Positions 35,219 to 44,462 of a stretch of DNA of 64,000 nt are shown here, piece by piece. The stretch spans positions 1 through 64,000 of the forward strand of contig CACJTS010000006.1 of assembly GCA_902596355.1 (NCBI GenBank). The letters are read 5' to 3'. A program made the position numbers and the translations under genes. Each line of letters starts with the position of its first letter. Position 1 is the first letter of the stretch. The notes below the pieces were generated by a model. That model had not been told where the DNA came from and made no database searches. It saw nothing but the letters and a program-made list of their open reading frames with translations. The stretch comes from an uncultured Pelagibacteraceae bacterium. GTDB taxonomy: Bacteria; Pseudomonadota; Alphaproteobacteria; Pelagibacterales; Pelagibacteraceae.

Positions 35219-36507
35219 TGTTAGTTTGGTTTCTTCCTTTGTTTTTATTATTTTTATTAATTGGTTTACCAGTATTTTTTGGTTTGTTAGCGGCACCAGG
35301 AATTTTACTTTGGTTAAATGATCAGGCCAGAGATGGTGCAATGCTTTATAGAAATATTTATAATGGAATTGATAGCTTCCCTTTGATGGCAATTCCATTT
35401 TTTATGTTAGCAGGGGAGTTAATGAACAGAGGAGGAATAACCCATCGACTTGTAGAGTTTAGTCAAGCGATGATGGGTCACTTAAAAGGTGGATTGGCTC
35501 ATGTCAATGTACTAACTTCAATGTTGTTTGCTGGTTTATCTGGTTCAGCTGTAGCTGATACTTCAGCAATTGGATCAATGCTTATTCCTGCAATGGAAAA
35601 ACAAGGATATACAAAAAAATTTGCAGCAGCTATTACTGCAGCTAGTTCAGTAATCGGACCCATAATTCCACCCTCAGGGATAATGATTATTTATGCGTAT
35701 GTAATGGGTGAAAGTGTTGCAGCATTATTTTTAGCAGGAATTGTACCTGGTATTTTAGTAGGAGTTAGTTTGATGGTCACAATAAAATTTATGGCCAAGA
35801 GATATAATTTTCCAGCAGTGACAGAAAAAACAACCTGGGGTCAAAGAGGTAAGGCATCTCTAAAAGCTTTTTTTCCTTTGATGACACCAGTAATAATTTT
35901 AGGTGGTATTCTTGGTGGAATTTTTACACCAACAGAAGCATCAGCTGTAGCAGCTGCTTACGCAATGTTTATCGGTCTATTTGTTTTAAAATCATTGAAA
36001 TGGAAAGATGTTCCTAAAGTGATGACAAAAGCAGCGATGGTATCTTCCGTTGTACTTCTTTTAGTTGGTGCTGCAATGGCTTTTAAAACTGTAGTTAGCT
36101 TATCTCATGCACCTGAGCATCTTGCTGCGTTCGTTTTAGGATTAACTGATAACCCGTATGTTTTATTGTTTCTTATAAATATTTTATTATTTGTTGTTGG
36201 AATGTTTTTAGATGCAGGCCCAGCGATAATTATCTTAGGACCAATTCTTGGACCAGTTTTTGTTGAGCTAGGAGTTCATCCTGTGCATTTTGCAATAATA
36301 ATGTCGGTTAATTTGACAGTCGGTTTAGCAACTCCACCTATGGGTCTTGTACTATTTGTTGCATCTTCTGTTTCTGGGGAAAGAGTTGAAACAATAGCAA
36401 AAGCTATATTGCCATTCCTGGCAGTTGAAGCTATAGTTATATTTTTAATAACATATTTTCCATCAATCTCGATGACAATTCCTTTGCTTACTGGATTCGC
36501 AAAGTAA
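35218..36507 (+). CDS. TRAP transporter large membrane subunit (DctM type)
   Basis: A 429-residue protein with about twelve membrane segments; the transport channel of the TRAP system. Family features: FPLMAIPFFMLAGELMNRGG, AGLSGSAVADTSAIGSMLIPAM, IGPIIPPSGIMIIYAY and FTPTEASAVAAAYAM. It immediately follows the DctQ-type gene and is 90 bases before the binding-protein gene. Confidence 0.95.
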   Translation: MLVWFLPLFLLFLLIGLPVFFGLLAAPGILLWLNDQARDGAMLYRNIYNGIDSFPLMAIPFFMLAGELMNRGGITHRLVEFSQAMMGHLKGGLAHVNVLTSMLFAGLSGSAVADTSAIGSMLIPAMEKQGYTKKFAAAITAASSVIGPIIPPSGIMIIYAYVMGESVAALFLAGIVPGILVGVSLMVTIKFMAKRYNFPAVTEKTTWGQRGKASLKAFFPLMTPVIILGGILGGIFTPTEASAVAAAYAMFIGLFVLKSLKWKDVPKVMTKAAMVSSVVLLLVGAAMAFKTVVSLSHAPEHLAAFVLGLTDNPYVLLFLINILLFVVGMFLDAGPAIIILGPILGPVFVELGVHPVHFAIIMSVNLTVGLATPPMGLVLFVASSVSGERVETIAKAILPFLAVEAIVIFLITYFPSISMTIPLLTGFAK

Positions 36508-36597
36508 ATTTCAATATTTTTTTACTAGTCGATAGACTCTCTAATTCAATTTAAGTATAGTTTTCATACATAAATATTTAATGAGAGGGAAATAATT

Positions 36598-37650
36598 ATG
36601 AGTAAAATAATAAAATCATTTTTTTCATTGTTATTCTTAATTAGTTTTACTGCATCTGTTTCAGCTGCAGATTATAACTTGAGAATGACAATGAACTCTA
36701 ATGATCAAGATGAAGATTATGATGGTGCTGTAGTATTTAAAAACTACGTAGAAGCAGCTTCAAATGGAAAAATAGCTGTAGAACTATTTGTAGGAACGCA
36801 GCTTTGTTCAAAAGGCGCTGAGTGTTTACAAGGTGTATCTGATGGAAGTATAGATATTTACATTTCTACTTCTGGAGGTGCAGCAGGTGTATTCCCATAT
36901 GTTCAAGTTTTAGATTTACCTTATCTAATGGCTGATGACAGAATTGCTGAAGATGTAATGCAAGGTGATTTTGTAAGAACAATGAGAAAAATGGCTCTAA
37001 AAGATTCTAATGATTCAATCAGATTGATGACAATTGGAAATACTGGTGGATGGAGAAATTTTGCTAACACAAAAAGAAGAGTTGCAAACCCATCTGACAT
37101 GAAAGGTTTAAAAATCAGAACAGTTGTAGCTGATTTACCCCAGGAACTTGTAAGGGCATTAGGTGCATCTCCAACTCCTATTCCATGGCCTGAATTATTT
37201 ACATCATTTCAAACTGGTGTAGTTGAAGGTTCTAAAAATGGAATTACTGACATTATGAACATGAAGTTTCCTGATGCAGGTCTAAAATATGTTACTTTAG
37301 ACGGTCATGCATACATGGGAGCATTATGGTGGATGAACAATGCAAAATATCAATCCATGTCAACAGATCTTAAAAAAGTAGTGACTGATGGTTTCTATGC
37401 TTTGCAGCAAGCAACTTTTGCTTCTCCTAAGAGAAAATCAATTAAAGCTTACGAAGACTTTGTAGCAGGTGGTGGAGATTTATATGTTCCAACGCCCGAT
37501 CAAAAAGCTAGTTTTAAAAAAGAAGCTAGCCCAGTATATGATTGGTTTAAAGCCAATGTTAAAGGTGGAAAAGAAATTTTCAACGCTTTAACTAAGGCAG
37601 TAGCTAAAGCAGAGAAAAAAGCATCGAGCGCATACAAAAAAGATTTGTAA
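36598..37650 (+). CDS. TRAP transporter substrate-binding protein (DctP type)
   Basis: A 350-residue periplasmic binding protein with a signal peptide (SLLFLISFTASVSAA). Conserved TRAP features: the arginine/asparagine-binding region RMTMNSND is atypical, the FADIR equivalent is FANTKRRV, and the helix/strand with GLKIRTVV and WPELFTSFQTGVVEG is present. Preceded by the strong AGAGGGAAA site shared with the TctC and RbsB-like genes. A stem-loop follows the stop. Substrate likely a sugar acid or related carboxylate. Confidence 0.93.
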   Translation: MSKIIKSFFSLLFLISFTASVSAADYNLRMTMNSNDQDEDYDGAVVFKNYVEAASNGKIAVELFVGTQLCSKGAECLQGVSDGSIDIYISTSGGAAGVFPYVQVLDLPYLMADDRIAEDVMQGDFVRTMRKMALKDSNDSIRLMTIGNTGGWRNFANTKRRVANPSDMKGLKIRTVVADLPQELVRALGASPTPIPWPELFTSFQTGVVEGSKNGITDIMNMKFPDAGLKYVTLDGHAYMGALWWMNNAKYQSMSTDLKKVVTDGFYALQQATFASPKRKSIKAYEDFVAGGGDLYVPTPDQKASFKKEASPVYDWFKANVKGGKEIFNALTKAVAKAEKKASSAYKKDL

Positions 37651-37662
37651 TTTCACATTAAT

Positions 37663-37694
37663 ATAATGGGGCGGATTTTGGTTCGCCTCATTAT
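37663..37694. terminator. Bidirectional hairpin after the TRAP binding-protein gene
   Basis: ATAATGGGGCG pairs with CGCCTCATTAT (one G-U pair), ten-base loop. It starts 13 bases after the TRAP gene stop and its right arm overlaps the stop of the convergent Sel1 gene, so it may serve both genes. A T-run is lacking; factor-assisted termination or 3' end protection is possible. Confidence 0.65.
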
Positions 37695-38161
37695 CTAAAA
37701 GGATATATCCAGGATTTATAATCTTTTATGAGAATATGAGCTTTTTCAATTTGTTCAGGAGTCATTTTTTTAATAACTTCTTCCTGAGAAATTGCAGCAT
37801 CAGGATCTCCACCAATAGCAGACAAACCGTACCACATATAAGCTCTAACAAGATCAGGAGCAGGGAGTCCTCTACCAATTTCGTAATACCACCCAACACC
37901 AGATTGAGCACCAGGATGACCTTTCATAGAGGATCTGAGATACCATTCAAAAGCTCTAACATCATCTCTTTCAACACCAAGACCCATAGCGTACATAATC
38001 CCAATAAGTTCTTCAGCATCAGCATTACCAGATCTAGCTGCTGGGATAAGTTCCTCCATAGCTTCTTTAAATTTTCCTTCTTCCATCAAATCTCGAGCAT
38101 TTTCTATTTCTGCAAAAACTATAGACGGAAGAAACAAAAGTATAAAAAGATATTTAATCAT
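37691..38161 (-). CDS. Secreted Sel1-repeat protein
   Basis: A 156-residue periplasmic protein with signal peptide MIKYLFILLFLPSIVFA and about three Sel1-type (TPR-like) helical repeats: GNADAEELIGIMYAMGLGV, KGHPGAQSGVGWYYEIGRGL, and GGDPDAA. Sel1 repeats bind partner proteins; the partner here is unknown. Its start is divergent from, and overlaps the predicted start of, the cytochrome c peroxidase-like gene. Confidence 0.82.
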   Translation of the reverse strand: MIKYLFILLFLPSIVFAEIENARDLMEEGKFKEAMEELIPAARSGNADAEELIGIMYAMGLGVERDDVRAFEWYLRSSMKGHPGAQSGVGWYYEIGRGLPAPDLVRAYMWYGLSAIGGDPDAAISQEEVIKKMTPEQIEKAHILIKDYKSWIYPFR

Positions 38162-39499
38162 TTAAAAATAATAATATTTATAATTCCATTTTTAATTTCA
38201 GTAAATAAAACTTACGCAATTGATTTACCAAAACCATTAAAGAGCGAAGATTTCCATGAAGTTGATATAGAAAAAGTTAAAATTGGAAGACTATTATTTC
38301 ACGATAAAATTTTATCTGCAAATCGAAACATTGCTTGCGCAACCTGCCATAGTCATGATCAAGGAGGTTCAGATGGACTTTCTTTAGGTATTGGTGAAGG
38401 AGGTCAAGGTATAGGATTAGAGAGAACTGCAGGTGAGGGCGATGATAAAATAAAAAAACGAATTCCAAGAAATGCTTTAGCTTTATGGAATTTAGGATTT
38501 AAAGACATTACTACTTTGTTACATGATGGAAGAGTAACTAAATCGAATATATTTGGTAACGGTTTTAATACACCTGCTCAAGAAGCTCTTCCTAAAGGAC
38601 TTGATAATATAGTTGCAGTTCAAGCTTTATTTCCGATGACTAGACAGTTTGAGATGGCAGGAAATCCAGGTGAAAATGAAATTATAGGTTTGGTCTCAAA
38701 AGTTGGAAAAGATAGTATGAGAATTGATAGAGTTTGGCCTGTAATTACCCACAGGATCAGAGGAATTCCAGAATATGTTGAATTATTTAATAATGCTTTT
38801 GATGATGTAAACAGCGCCTTAGATATTAACATTACACACATTGTTAATTCGATTGCTGCATTTGAAATTCATGAATGGACATCTTTCGACTCTCCCTTTG
38901 ATGAATATTTAAATGGAGATAAACAAGCTTTAACTTTAAAGCAAATAAATGGGATGAATTTATTTTATGGAAAAGCAAACTGTAGTTCTTGTCATTCAGG
39001 ATCTTTGTTGTCAGATCAAAAATTTCATTCAATAGGAATTCCCCAATTTGGTCCTGGAAGGACACGTCCTTTTGATCCTTATGCACGTGACGTTGGACGA
39101 ATGGTCGAAACGGACAATATAAACGATATGTATAAATTTAAAACGCCAGCATTAAGAAACGTTTCTTTAACAGCTCCCTACGGTCATAATGGTGCTTATC
39201 CAACTTTAAAATCAATAATTAAGCATCATTTAAATCCAATAAAAATGAATAAGAATTGGAAACCTGAATATGCAAATTTACCTAAGGCACCTTGGTTAGA
39301 AGAAATTGATTTCGTAACTTTTTCAGACAAAAGGGAACAAGACAGAATTCTCTCAAGCATTGACATACAGCCTATAGAATTGAATGATAAAGAAATTGAT
39401 GAACTTGTTTCTTTTCTCGAATCTTTAACTGGCAGAAGTGGAAATCAGAGACCGCTAGGTAAACCAGATAAAGTGCCAAGTGGGCTAAGTATTGATTAA
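38150..39499 (+). CDS. Di-heme cytochrome c peroxidase / MauG-type protein
   Basis: Periplasmic di-heme protein with two CxxCH sites: CATCHSH about residue 62-66 and CSSCHSG about 278-282. Other family segments: LFHDKILSANRNIACATC, RNALALWNLGF, LLHDGRV, FPMTRQFEMAG and TPALRNVSLTAPYGHNGAYP. The signal peptide reads NHLKIIIFIIPFLISVNKTYA. There is no ATG, GTG or TTG start near: the open frame continues upstream only as antisense of the Sel1 gene, so the start at 38150 (ATA) is a guess. Function is peroxide reduction or MauG-like oxidation. Confidence 0.8.
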   Translation: MFNHLKIIIFIIPFLISVNKTYAIDLPKPLKSEDFHEVDIEKVKIGRLLFHDKILSANRNIACATCHSHDQGGSDGLSLGIGEGGQGIGLERTAGEGDDKIKKRIPRNALALWNLGFKDITTLLHDGRVTKSNIFGNGFNTPAQEALPKGLDNIVAVQALFPMTRQFEMAGNPGENEIIGLVSKVGKDSMRIDRVWPVITHRIRGIPEYVELFNNAFDDVNSALDINITHIVNSIAAFEIHEWTSFDSPFDEYLNGDKQALTLKQINGMNLFYGKANCSSCHSGSLLSDQKFHSIGIPQFGPGRTRPFDPYARDVGRMVETDNINDMYKFKTPALRNVSLTAPYGHNGAYPTLKSIIKHHLNPIKMNKNWKPEYANLPKAPWLEEIDFVTFSDKREQDRILSSIDIQPIELNDKEIDELVSFLESLTGRSGNQRPLGKPDKVPSGLSID

Positions 39500-39529
39500 G
39501 TTTTTAAATTAAACTGATACAAACAGAAT

Positions 39530-40612
39530 ATGAAAAAAATAAAATATGGAATTATTGGAGCAGGGACAATGGCTCGAGAACATATTTTGAATATATCATT
39601 AATTGATAATGCCGAAGTAGTTGCACTTGCTGATCCTCATGAAGATTCATTAAATCAGTGTAAAGAAATTCTAAAAACAAAAGTTTTATGTTTTAAAAAT
39701 CATTTAGAAATGATTGAGAAAAATATTGTTGATGTATACTTAATTTCATCTCCTAACTTTACTCATATAGAAATCTTGAAAGATGTAATCAAAACTAAAA
39801 AACACATATTAGTAGAAAAACCATTATGCACTAATACAAAAGATTGTTTAGAAATAAGAAAACTTACAAAAGATTATCCTTCAGTATTTTGGACTGCGAT
39901 GGAGTATAGATATATGCCACCAGTTTCAAAGTTTGTTAATGAAATTCATAATAATAAAATTGGTGATTTAAAAACTTTAACCATAAGGGAACATAGATTT
40001 CCTTTTTTAAAAAAAGTAAATGATTGGAATCGTTTTGAGGAAAATACTGGTGGTACACTTGTTGAAAAATGCTGTCATTTCTTTGATTTAATGAGATTGA
40101 TTATCCAAAGTAAGCCACTCAGTGTTTATGCAAGTGGTGGTCAAGACGTTAATCATTTAGATGAAGTGTATAATGGTAAAAAACCAGACATCATTGATAA
40201 TGCTTATGTGATTGTAAATTTTGAAAATGGAGCAAGGAGTTTGCTTGAGCTTTGTATGTTTGCAGAAAATTCTGACATGCAAGAAGAGCTTGTAGCCACA
40301 GGAAATAAAGGAAAAATTGAAACCTCAGTCCCCTCGGATGATTCAGGTAAAACCTCATCAAATATAAGAATTGGAATGAGAGATGGTAAAACACACATCG
40401 AAAATATTGAAGTAGATAAAAAAATTCTTGAGGCTGGCCACCATCATGGATCTACTTACTACGAACACTTAGCTTTTTTGAAAGCTATTAAAAGTAATTC
40501 AGATCCAGAGGTTTCATTAGAAGATGGTTTAATTGCTGTTGCTGTGGGAGAGGCTGCAGAGCAATCAATAAAACAAGGTCGATTAATAAATCTAGAAGAA
40601 ATAATTAGCTAA
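39530..40612 (+). CDS. Gfo/Idh/MocA family oxidoreductase
   Basis: A 360-residue oxidoreductase with GAGTMAREHI cofactor motif, LVEKPLCTN catalytic lysine segment and a second domain containing GGTLVEKCCHFFDLMRL. Probably oxidises a sugar, inositol or sugar acid with NAD(P). It lies 30 bases after the cytochrome gene and converges on the hydroxyacid dehydrogenase gene with an 8-base overlap. Confidence 0.85.
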   Translation: MKKIKYGIIGAGTMAREHILNISLIDNAEVVALADPHEDSLNQCKEILKTKVLCFKNHLEMIEKNIVDVYLISSPNFTHIEILKDVIKTKKHILVEKPLCTNTKDCLEIRKLTKDYPSVFWTAMEYRYMPPVSKFVNEIHNNKIGDLKTLTIREHRFPFLKKVNDWNRFEENTGGTLVEKCCHFFDLMRLIIQSKPLSVYASGGQDVNHLDEVYNGKKPDIIDNAYVIVNFENGARSLLELCMFAENSDMQEELVATGNKGKIETSVPSDDSGKTSSNIRIGMRDGKTHIENIEVDKKILEAGHHHGSTYYEHLAFLKAIKSNSDPEVSLEDGLIAVAVGEAAEQSIKQGRLINLEEIIS

Positions 40613-41528
40613 AAAAATCTGTAATTTTTTTAACTATAAAGTTACTTACTCTAATGTTTGACTCTGTTGTTACACCAGAAATATGAGGTGTTAATATACA
40701 ATTCATACCTGGTTTTATTTTGTTATAAAATTCACTCTCTATTGGTTCTTTTTCAAACACGTCTAGAGCAAAGCCAGAAATAATATTTTTATGGTAAGCT
40801 TCAATTAAATCACTCTCATTTACAATACCACCTCTAGAGGTATTTATTATAATCGGTTTATTTTTCATTTGGGAAAATGACGATTTATTTATCATATTTT
40901 TAGTTTCATCTGTTAGGGGTAGATGTATTGAAATGATATCTGATTTTTCATATATCTCATTTAAACTTGATAATTTAGCATCAATTTCTTTATTATTTAT
41001 TTCCTTAACATAAGGATCGTAAGCTAAAATCTTTAAACCATTTTTTGAGGAATACTCAGCAACTTTTTTTCCAATTGTACCAAATCCTATTATTCCTAAA
41101 TACTTTTGTTTTACTTCTATAGATTTAATGGTTGTTCTTGGCCATTCACCCTTGATAGTTCCGTTATGAAACATTGGAATTTTTTTAATAAGAGACATTG
41201 ATGAAGAAACTACATATTCAGCAACAGAGTCTGCATTCATTCCTGTAGCTGGTTGAACATGAATATTTTTATTTTTGCAATATTCTGTATCAATATTGTC
41301 CAAACCAACACCCAACCTTCCAATAAATTTTAATTTAAATGCATTTTTTAAAATATCTAAATTTACTTGAGTTTTATTTCTTACAATTAGACCATCATAG
41401 TCTCCAATTATTTTTATTATTTCTTTTTCATCTTCACATAATTTTTCATCGTAGTTAACATCAAATTTTTTATTTAAATTTTCTAAACTATTTTGGTTGA
41501 TGAATTCAGTAATTAAAATTTTAGTCAT
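40605..41528 (-). CDS. D-2-hydroxyacid dehydrogenase
   Basis: A 307-residue NAD-dependent dehydrogenase: GRLGVGLDNID, IIGFGTIGKKVAEYSSKNG, catalytic arginine in NTSRGGIVNESDL and His in LTPHISGVT. Last gene of a four-gene minus-strand operon (ketopantoate-reductase-like, two 2-oxoglutarate oxygenases, then this). It may oxidise or reduce a 2-hydroxy/2-keto acid produced by that pathway. About 30 percent similar in outline to the 33.5-kb hydroxyacid dehydrogenase by eye; I cannot compute identity. Confidence 0.83.
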   Translation of the reverse strand: MTKILITEFINQNSLENLNKKFDVNYDEKLCEDEKEIIKIIGDYDGLIVRNKTQVNLDILKNAFKLKFIGRLGVGLDNIDTEYCKNKNIHVQPATGMNADSVAEYVVSSSMSLIKKIPMFHNGTIKGEWPRTTIKSIEVKQKYLGIIGFGTIGKKVAEYSSKNGLKILAYDPYVKEINNKEIDAKLSSLNEIYEKSDIISIHLPLTDETKNMINKSSFSQMKNKPIIINTSRGGIVNESDLIEAYHKNIISGFALDVFEKEPIESEFYNKIKPGMNCILTPHISGVTTESNIRVSNFIVKKITDFFS

Positions 41529-41544
41529 TAATTTTTTATAAATA

Positions 41545-42531
41545 TTAAACTAAATTAGATAAGTCTCTTTTATTATTTTTATACGTTGGAAGTGGATATT
41601 TAAAGGCATATTTTCTTGGTATACATTTTTCTTTTGCCTTTTCCCATAGAGATAACCATTGTTTAAAGTTTTGAACTTTGAGATTTTTTTTATTTTTACT
41701 TCTTACATAAAAATTTGGAAGTGGTTCTCTACCTGATGGTTGTCCAGCAACATTATATCTAAGATCAGCACTTATCCTAAAATCATTTGATCTGTTTGGT
41801 AAAGAGCAGTGTATGGAGTGTTTATGCAATAATATTATATCTCCAATATTTGCCTCTAAATAAATATGCTTCATGTCATCAAGTAATTCACTATTTTTTA
41901 ATTCTACTTGTCCTCTGTATCCTGATACATGATTTAATAATCCCATTTTATTTATTTTTTTTACTGTAATCATGCATCCATTTTTCTTAGTTGTTTTAGT
42001 AAAAGGGATCCAAACAGTAACCATGTCAGTTAATTTTTGTCCTCTAGAATTTAAAACAGCAGCATCTTGATGCCATGGAGTTCTGCCGCTCAAACCATCA
42101 TGAATTGAACCTTCTGGTAATTTTTTTTCAGGTTGTTTAATTCTAGTATTTTGAACAGGGTTAGACATTATTTCTTTACCCAAAATTTTTTCTACAACAT
42201 CCAAAATATTTTTATTATTAATTAAATTCCATAATGATTGAGTAGCAAAATAATCACTATCTTTTTTTACGTGGTCTCTTGGTAATCGAGTATTAAAATA
42301 TTGATCCAAATCATAAATATTAAGCTTTGAGATATAAGAATATTTTTTTTTAAAATCGAAATTAAGAACTTTTTTTATATCTTTTTTTTTTGCATATTTT
42401 TGGATGAGACAATCCATAACAAATTCCATATCATTTAGAATTGGTTTTAAATCTCTTCTAAAGTTAAGTACATTTTTAACAATCAAGTACCCATTCTCAT
42501 ATAATTTTTTTTGAAGACTATTTGTCATCAT
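41545..42531 (-). CDS. Phytanoyl-CoA dioxygenase (PhyH) family protein
   Basis: A 328-residue Fe(II)/2-oxoglutarate oxygenase. The iron ligands are HxD in TPWHQDAAV and a distal His in the KHSIHCSLPNRSN segment, followed by the 2-oxoglutarate-binding Arg in NDFRISADLRY. The N-terminal MTNSLQKKLYENGYLIVKN is typical of PhyH. Members hydroxylate lipids, phosphonates, ectoine or small molecules. It is in one operon with a second oxygenase 28 bases upstream. Confidence 0.85.
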   Translation of the reverse strand: MMTNSLQKKLYENGYLIVKNVLNFRRDLKPILNDMEFVMDCLIQKYAKKKDIKKVLNFDFKKKYSYISKLNIYDLDQYFNTRLPRDHVKKDSDYFATQSLWNLINNKNILDVVEKILGKEIMSNPVQNTRIKQPEKKLPEGSIHDGLSGRTPWHQDAAVLNSRGQKLTDMVTVWIPFTKTTKKNGCMITVKKINKMGLLNHVSGYRGQVELKNSELLDDMKHIYLEANIGDIILLHKHSIHCSLPNRSNDFRISADLRYNVAGQPSGREPLPNFYVRSKNKKNLKVQNFKQWLSLWEKAKEKCIPRKYAFKYPLPTYKNNKRDLSNLV

Positions 42532-42559
42532 TAAAATTTATTTTATCATTAACAATATT

Positions 42560-43429
42560 TCAATGTTTTGGTGCTGTTGTTAAATAGTTCGCATCATGAA
42601 AAGAGGTTAGCATTCTTTTTTTGGTGCTAATTATGTGCGGATAATATGAAATCCCTTTGTAATTCCATATAACCGGTTTGTTTAAGGCATAACTTCCATA
42701 AATGAAAAAACGTTTTGGACAATTTCTTTCTATAAACCGCTTCACGCCATGATAGGAATTTGGAGTAGACTGAAAAAAAACAACGGTTCCTTTTTTTGGC
42801 GTAAAAGACTTCACTATTTCAAGTTCGGTTATTTTTGGAAATCTTCTAAAGCTTTTTCTAAAATTTTTTTTTGCTTTTTTTCTATAAATAGTAAGAGAGC
42901 CACCATTTTTTTTTGGGATGTCCGATAAATAAATTAAGAAATTATACAACCTAGTTATATCATCCCTATGAGGTCTTAATCTATATCCTCCTTTTGATAC
43001 TGAAAAATCTATATCTAAATTTACTTTAGGATTTGTATAGTTGTTACCCAACATTTTTTTTAATTCACTAGAATTTAATTTTTTTTTAATGGTGAACTTT
43101 TTAGGATTAAATGATTTTGGTTTATGTAAATTTACCCATGATCCATCCTTAAAATTTTTTGTGAAAAGATTTTCAATTTTTTTATAAAAAGATTTACTAT
43201 TAAAAAGCTTCAAAAGTTTTGCAGAGTTAATTGAATTTTTAATATATAAATTAAAATTTTTAGAACCTTTATTAATCCTGCTTCTACCTCCCATAATCAT
43301 ATCATCAAATGATTTTGAGTTGCTTATTTCTTTAATTAATAAATTACACATATTTTTTGAAACAACGTTGTCTCCAACTAAAACAGGAAAGTTACTTTTG
43401 ATTTTATTTAATTTATTTGTACTGAGCAT
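42560..43429 (-). CDS. 2-oxoglutarate/Fe(II) oxygenase
   Basis: A 289-residue lysine-rich oxygenase. The HxD iron ligand lies in RLRPHRDDITR, the distal His in SYHGVKRF and the 2OG-binding Arg in CPKRFFIYGSY; LYNFLIYLSDIPKKNGG separates them as in prolyl-4-hydroxylase-like proteins. Not a PhyH paralogue. Directly abuts the ketopantoate-reductase-like gene (no gap) and precedes the PhyH gene. Substrate unknown. Confidence 0.78.
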   Translation of the reverse strand: MLSTNKLNKIKSNFPVLVGDNVVSKNMCNLLIKEISNSKSFDDMIMGGRSRINKGSKNFNLYIKNSINSAKLLKLFNSKSFYKKIENLFTKNFKDGSWVNLHKPKSFNPKKFTIKKKLNSSELKKMLGNNYTNPKVNLDIDFSVSKGGYRLRPHRDDITRLYNFLIYLSDIPKKNGGSLTIYRKKAKKNFRKSFRRFPKITELEIVKSFTPKKGTVVFFQSTPNSYHGVKRFIERNCPKRFFIYGSYALNKPVIWNYKGISYYPHIISTKKRMLTSFHDANYLTTAPKH

Positions 43430-44374
43430 TTAGCTGTACATACCTTCTTTCACTTTAATCATTTTATACATAAGATCATTTAAAGGTGTCTTAACACCGT
43501 GTTTTTTACCTATTTTTGAAACTGCACCACTAATAAAGTCTATTTCAGTTTTTCTCTTGTATTGAACGTCAAAAGCCATTGAAGATTTGTTGGTTTGCAT
43601 TGAATCTACAATTTTATTAAACATAAATAAGCATTCATCTTCAGACACATTTACACCATCAGCAAGTGCAACTTCTCTCGTTTCTAAAATTATTTCTTTA
43701 CCCAAGCCTCGAGATACTTGGTTTGCTTTGTTGTTTATATATAAATCAGTATGATGAAGATCAAAAATTGCAGATAATGGACCAATTGCTGTTAAAGCAA
43801 AAAGCTTCATCCATTTTCTTTTCTTTACATCTTCTGCAGCAATCATTTCAAGATTATGTACTGTAAAAGTATCTGCTATTTCTTTAATTCGATCAGTGAT
43901 TCCTCCTTCGTACTCACCAATCCAAGATGGTAACGAACCATGATTCATTATATGACCTGGTCCTAAAATATTTGAAGCTTGAGTAGTTGTCCCACCAATT
44001 ACTTTTTCATTACCTACAATACTTTGAATAATTGCTTCATGACCAATACCATTTTGAAAAGACATAAATACTGTTTTATCTCCTATGATATTTTTAATAC
44101 TGTTTAATGCTGGCTCTAAAGCTGTAGCTTTACACATAACTATTACAGCATCTACTTTATCTAACGAGGATGGATCTGAAGTGGCTTTAACTTTTATTAT
44201 TCGATCACCGCCATGTCCATCCATTTTTAAACCATCGTTATTAATTGCATCTACATGTTCTTTCCAAACATCAATTAAAATTACATTTAAACCTTTTTCT
44301 GCAAGCAAACCGCCAAACAAGCAACCCATCGCTCCTGCACCAAGAACAGCTACTTTTAAATCTTTATTAATCAT
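43430..44374 (-). CDS. Ketopantoate reductase family (PanE/ApbA-like) oxidoreductase
   Basis: A 314-residue NADP-type oxidoreductase with GAGAMGCLFGGLL near the N-terminus, MCKATALEPALNSI, and SFQNGIGHEAII and later NGIGH-like and KRKWMKLFAL segments of the PanE/ApbA family. First gene of the operon containing two 2-oxoglutarate oxygenases, so a substrate-specific 2-keto acid reductase is more likely than pantothenate synthesis. Divergent from the DUF1907 gene over the palindrome at 44398. Confidence 0.83.
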   Translation of the reverse strand: MINKDLKVAVLGAGAMGCLFGGLLAEKGLNVILIDVWKEHVDAINNDGLKMDGHGGDRIIKVKATSDPSSLDKVDAVIVMCKATALEPALNSIKNIIGDKTVFMSFQNGIGHEAIIQSIVGNEKVIGGTTTQASNILGPGHIMNHGSLPSWIGEYEGGITDRIKEIADTFTVHNLEMIAAEDVKKRKWMKLFALTAIGPLSAIFDLHHTDLYINNKANQVSRGLGKEIILETREVALADGVNVSEDECLFMFNKIVDSMQTNKSSMAFDVQYKRKTEIDFISGAVSKIGKKHGVKTPLNDLMYKMIKVKEGMYS

Positions 44375-44397
44375 CGTTACCTTATTTAAAATTATTT

Positions 44398-44431
44398 ATG
44401 TATAGAAATTATATATATTATCTATAGACAT
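44398..44431. promoter_or_regulatory. Imperfect palindrome in the DUF1907 / oxygenase-operon divergent region
   Basis: ATGTATAGA (44398-44406) and TCTATAGACAT (44421-44431) form an inverted repeat with one inserted base. A related motif (TAGA, AT-rich centre, CTATACAT) is found at 48174-48199 before the iolD-like gene. Candidate site for the nearby MarR-type protein; AT-rich content makes chance similarity possible. Confidence 0.45.
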
Positions 44432-44462
44432 TATGCAAAATAAATTATAGCTTATTAACATC

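Noticed and set aside
37736-38149. Upstream 138-codon extension of the cytochrome c peroxidase frame
   Set aside because: It is the exact antisense of the Sel1-repeat gene, which has a convincing signal peptide and repeats; the extension has no family resemblance and sits before an intact signal peptide.
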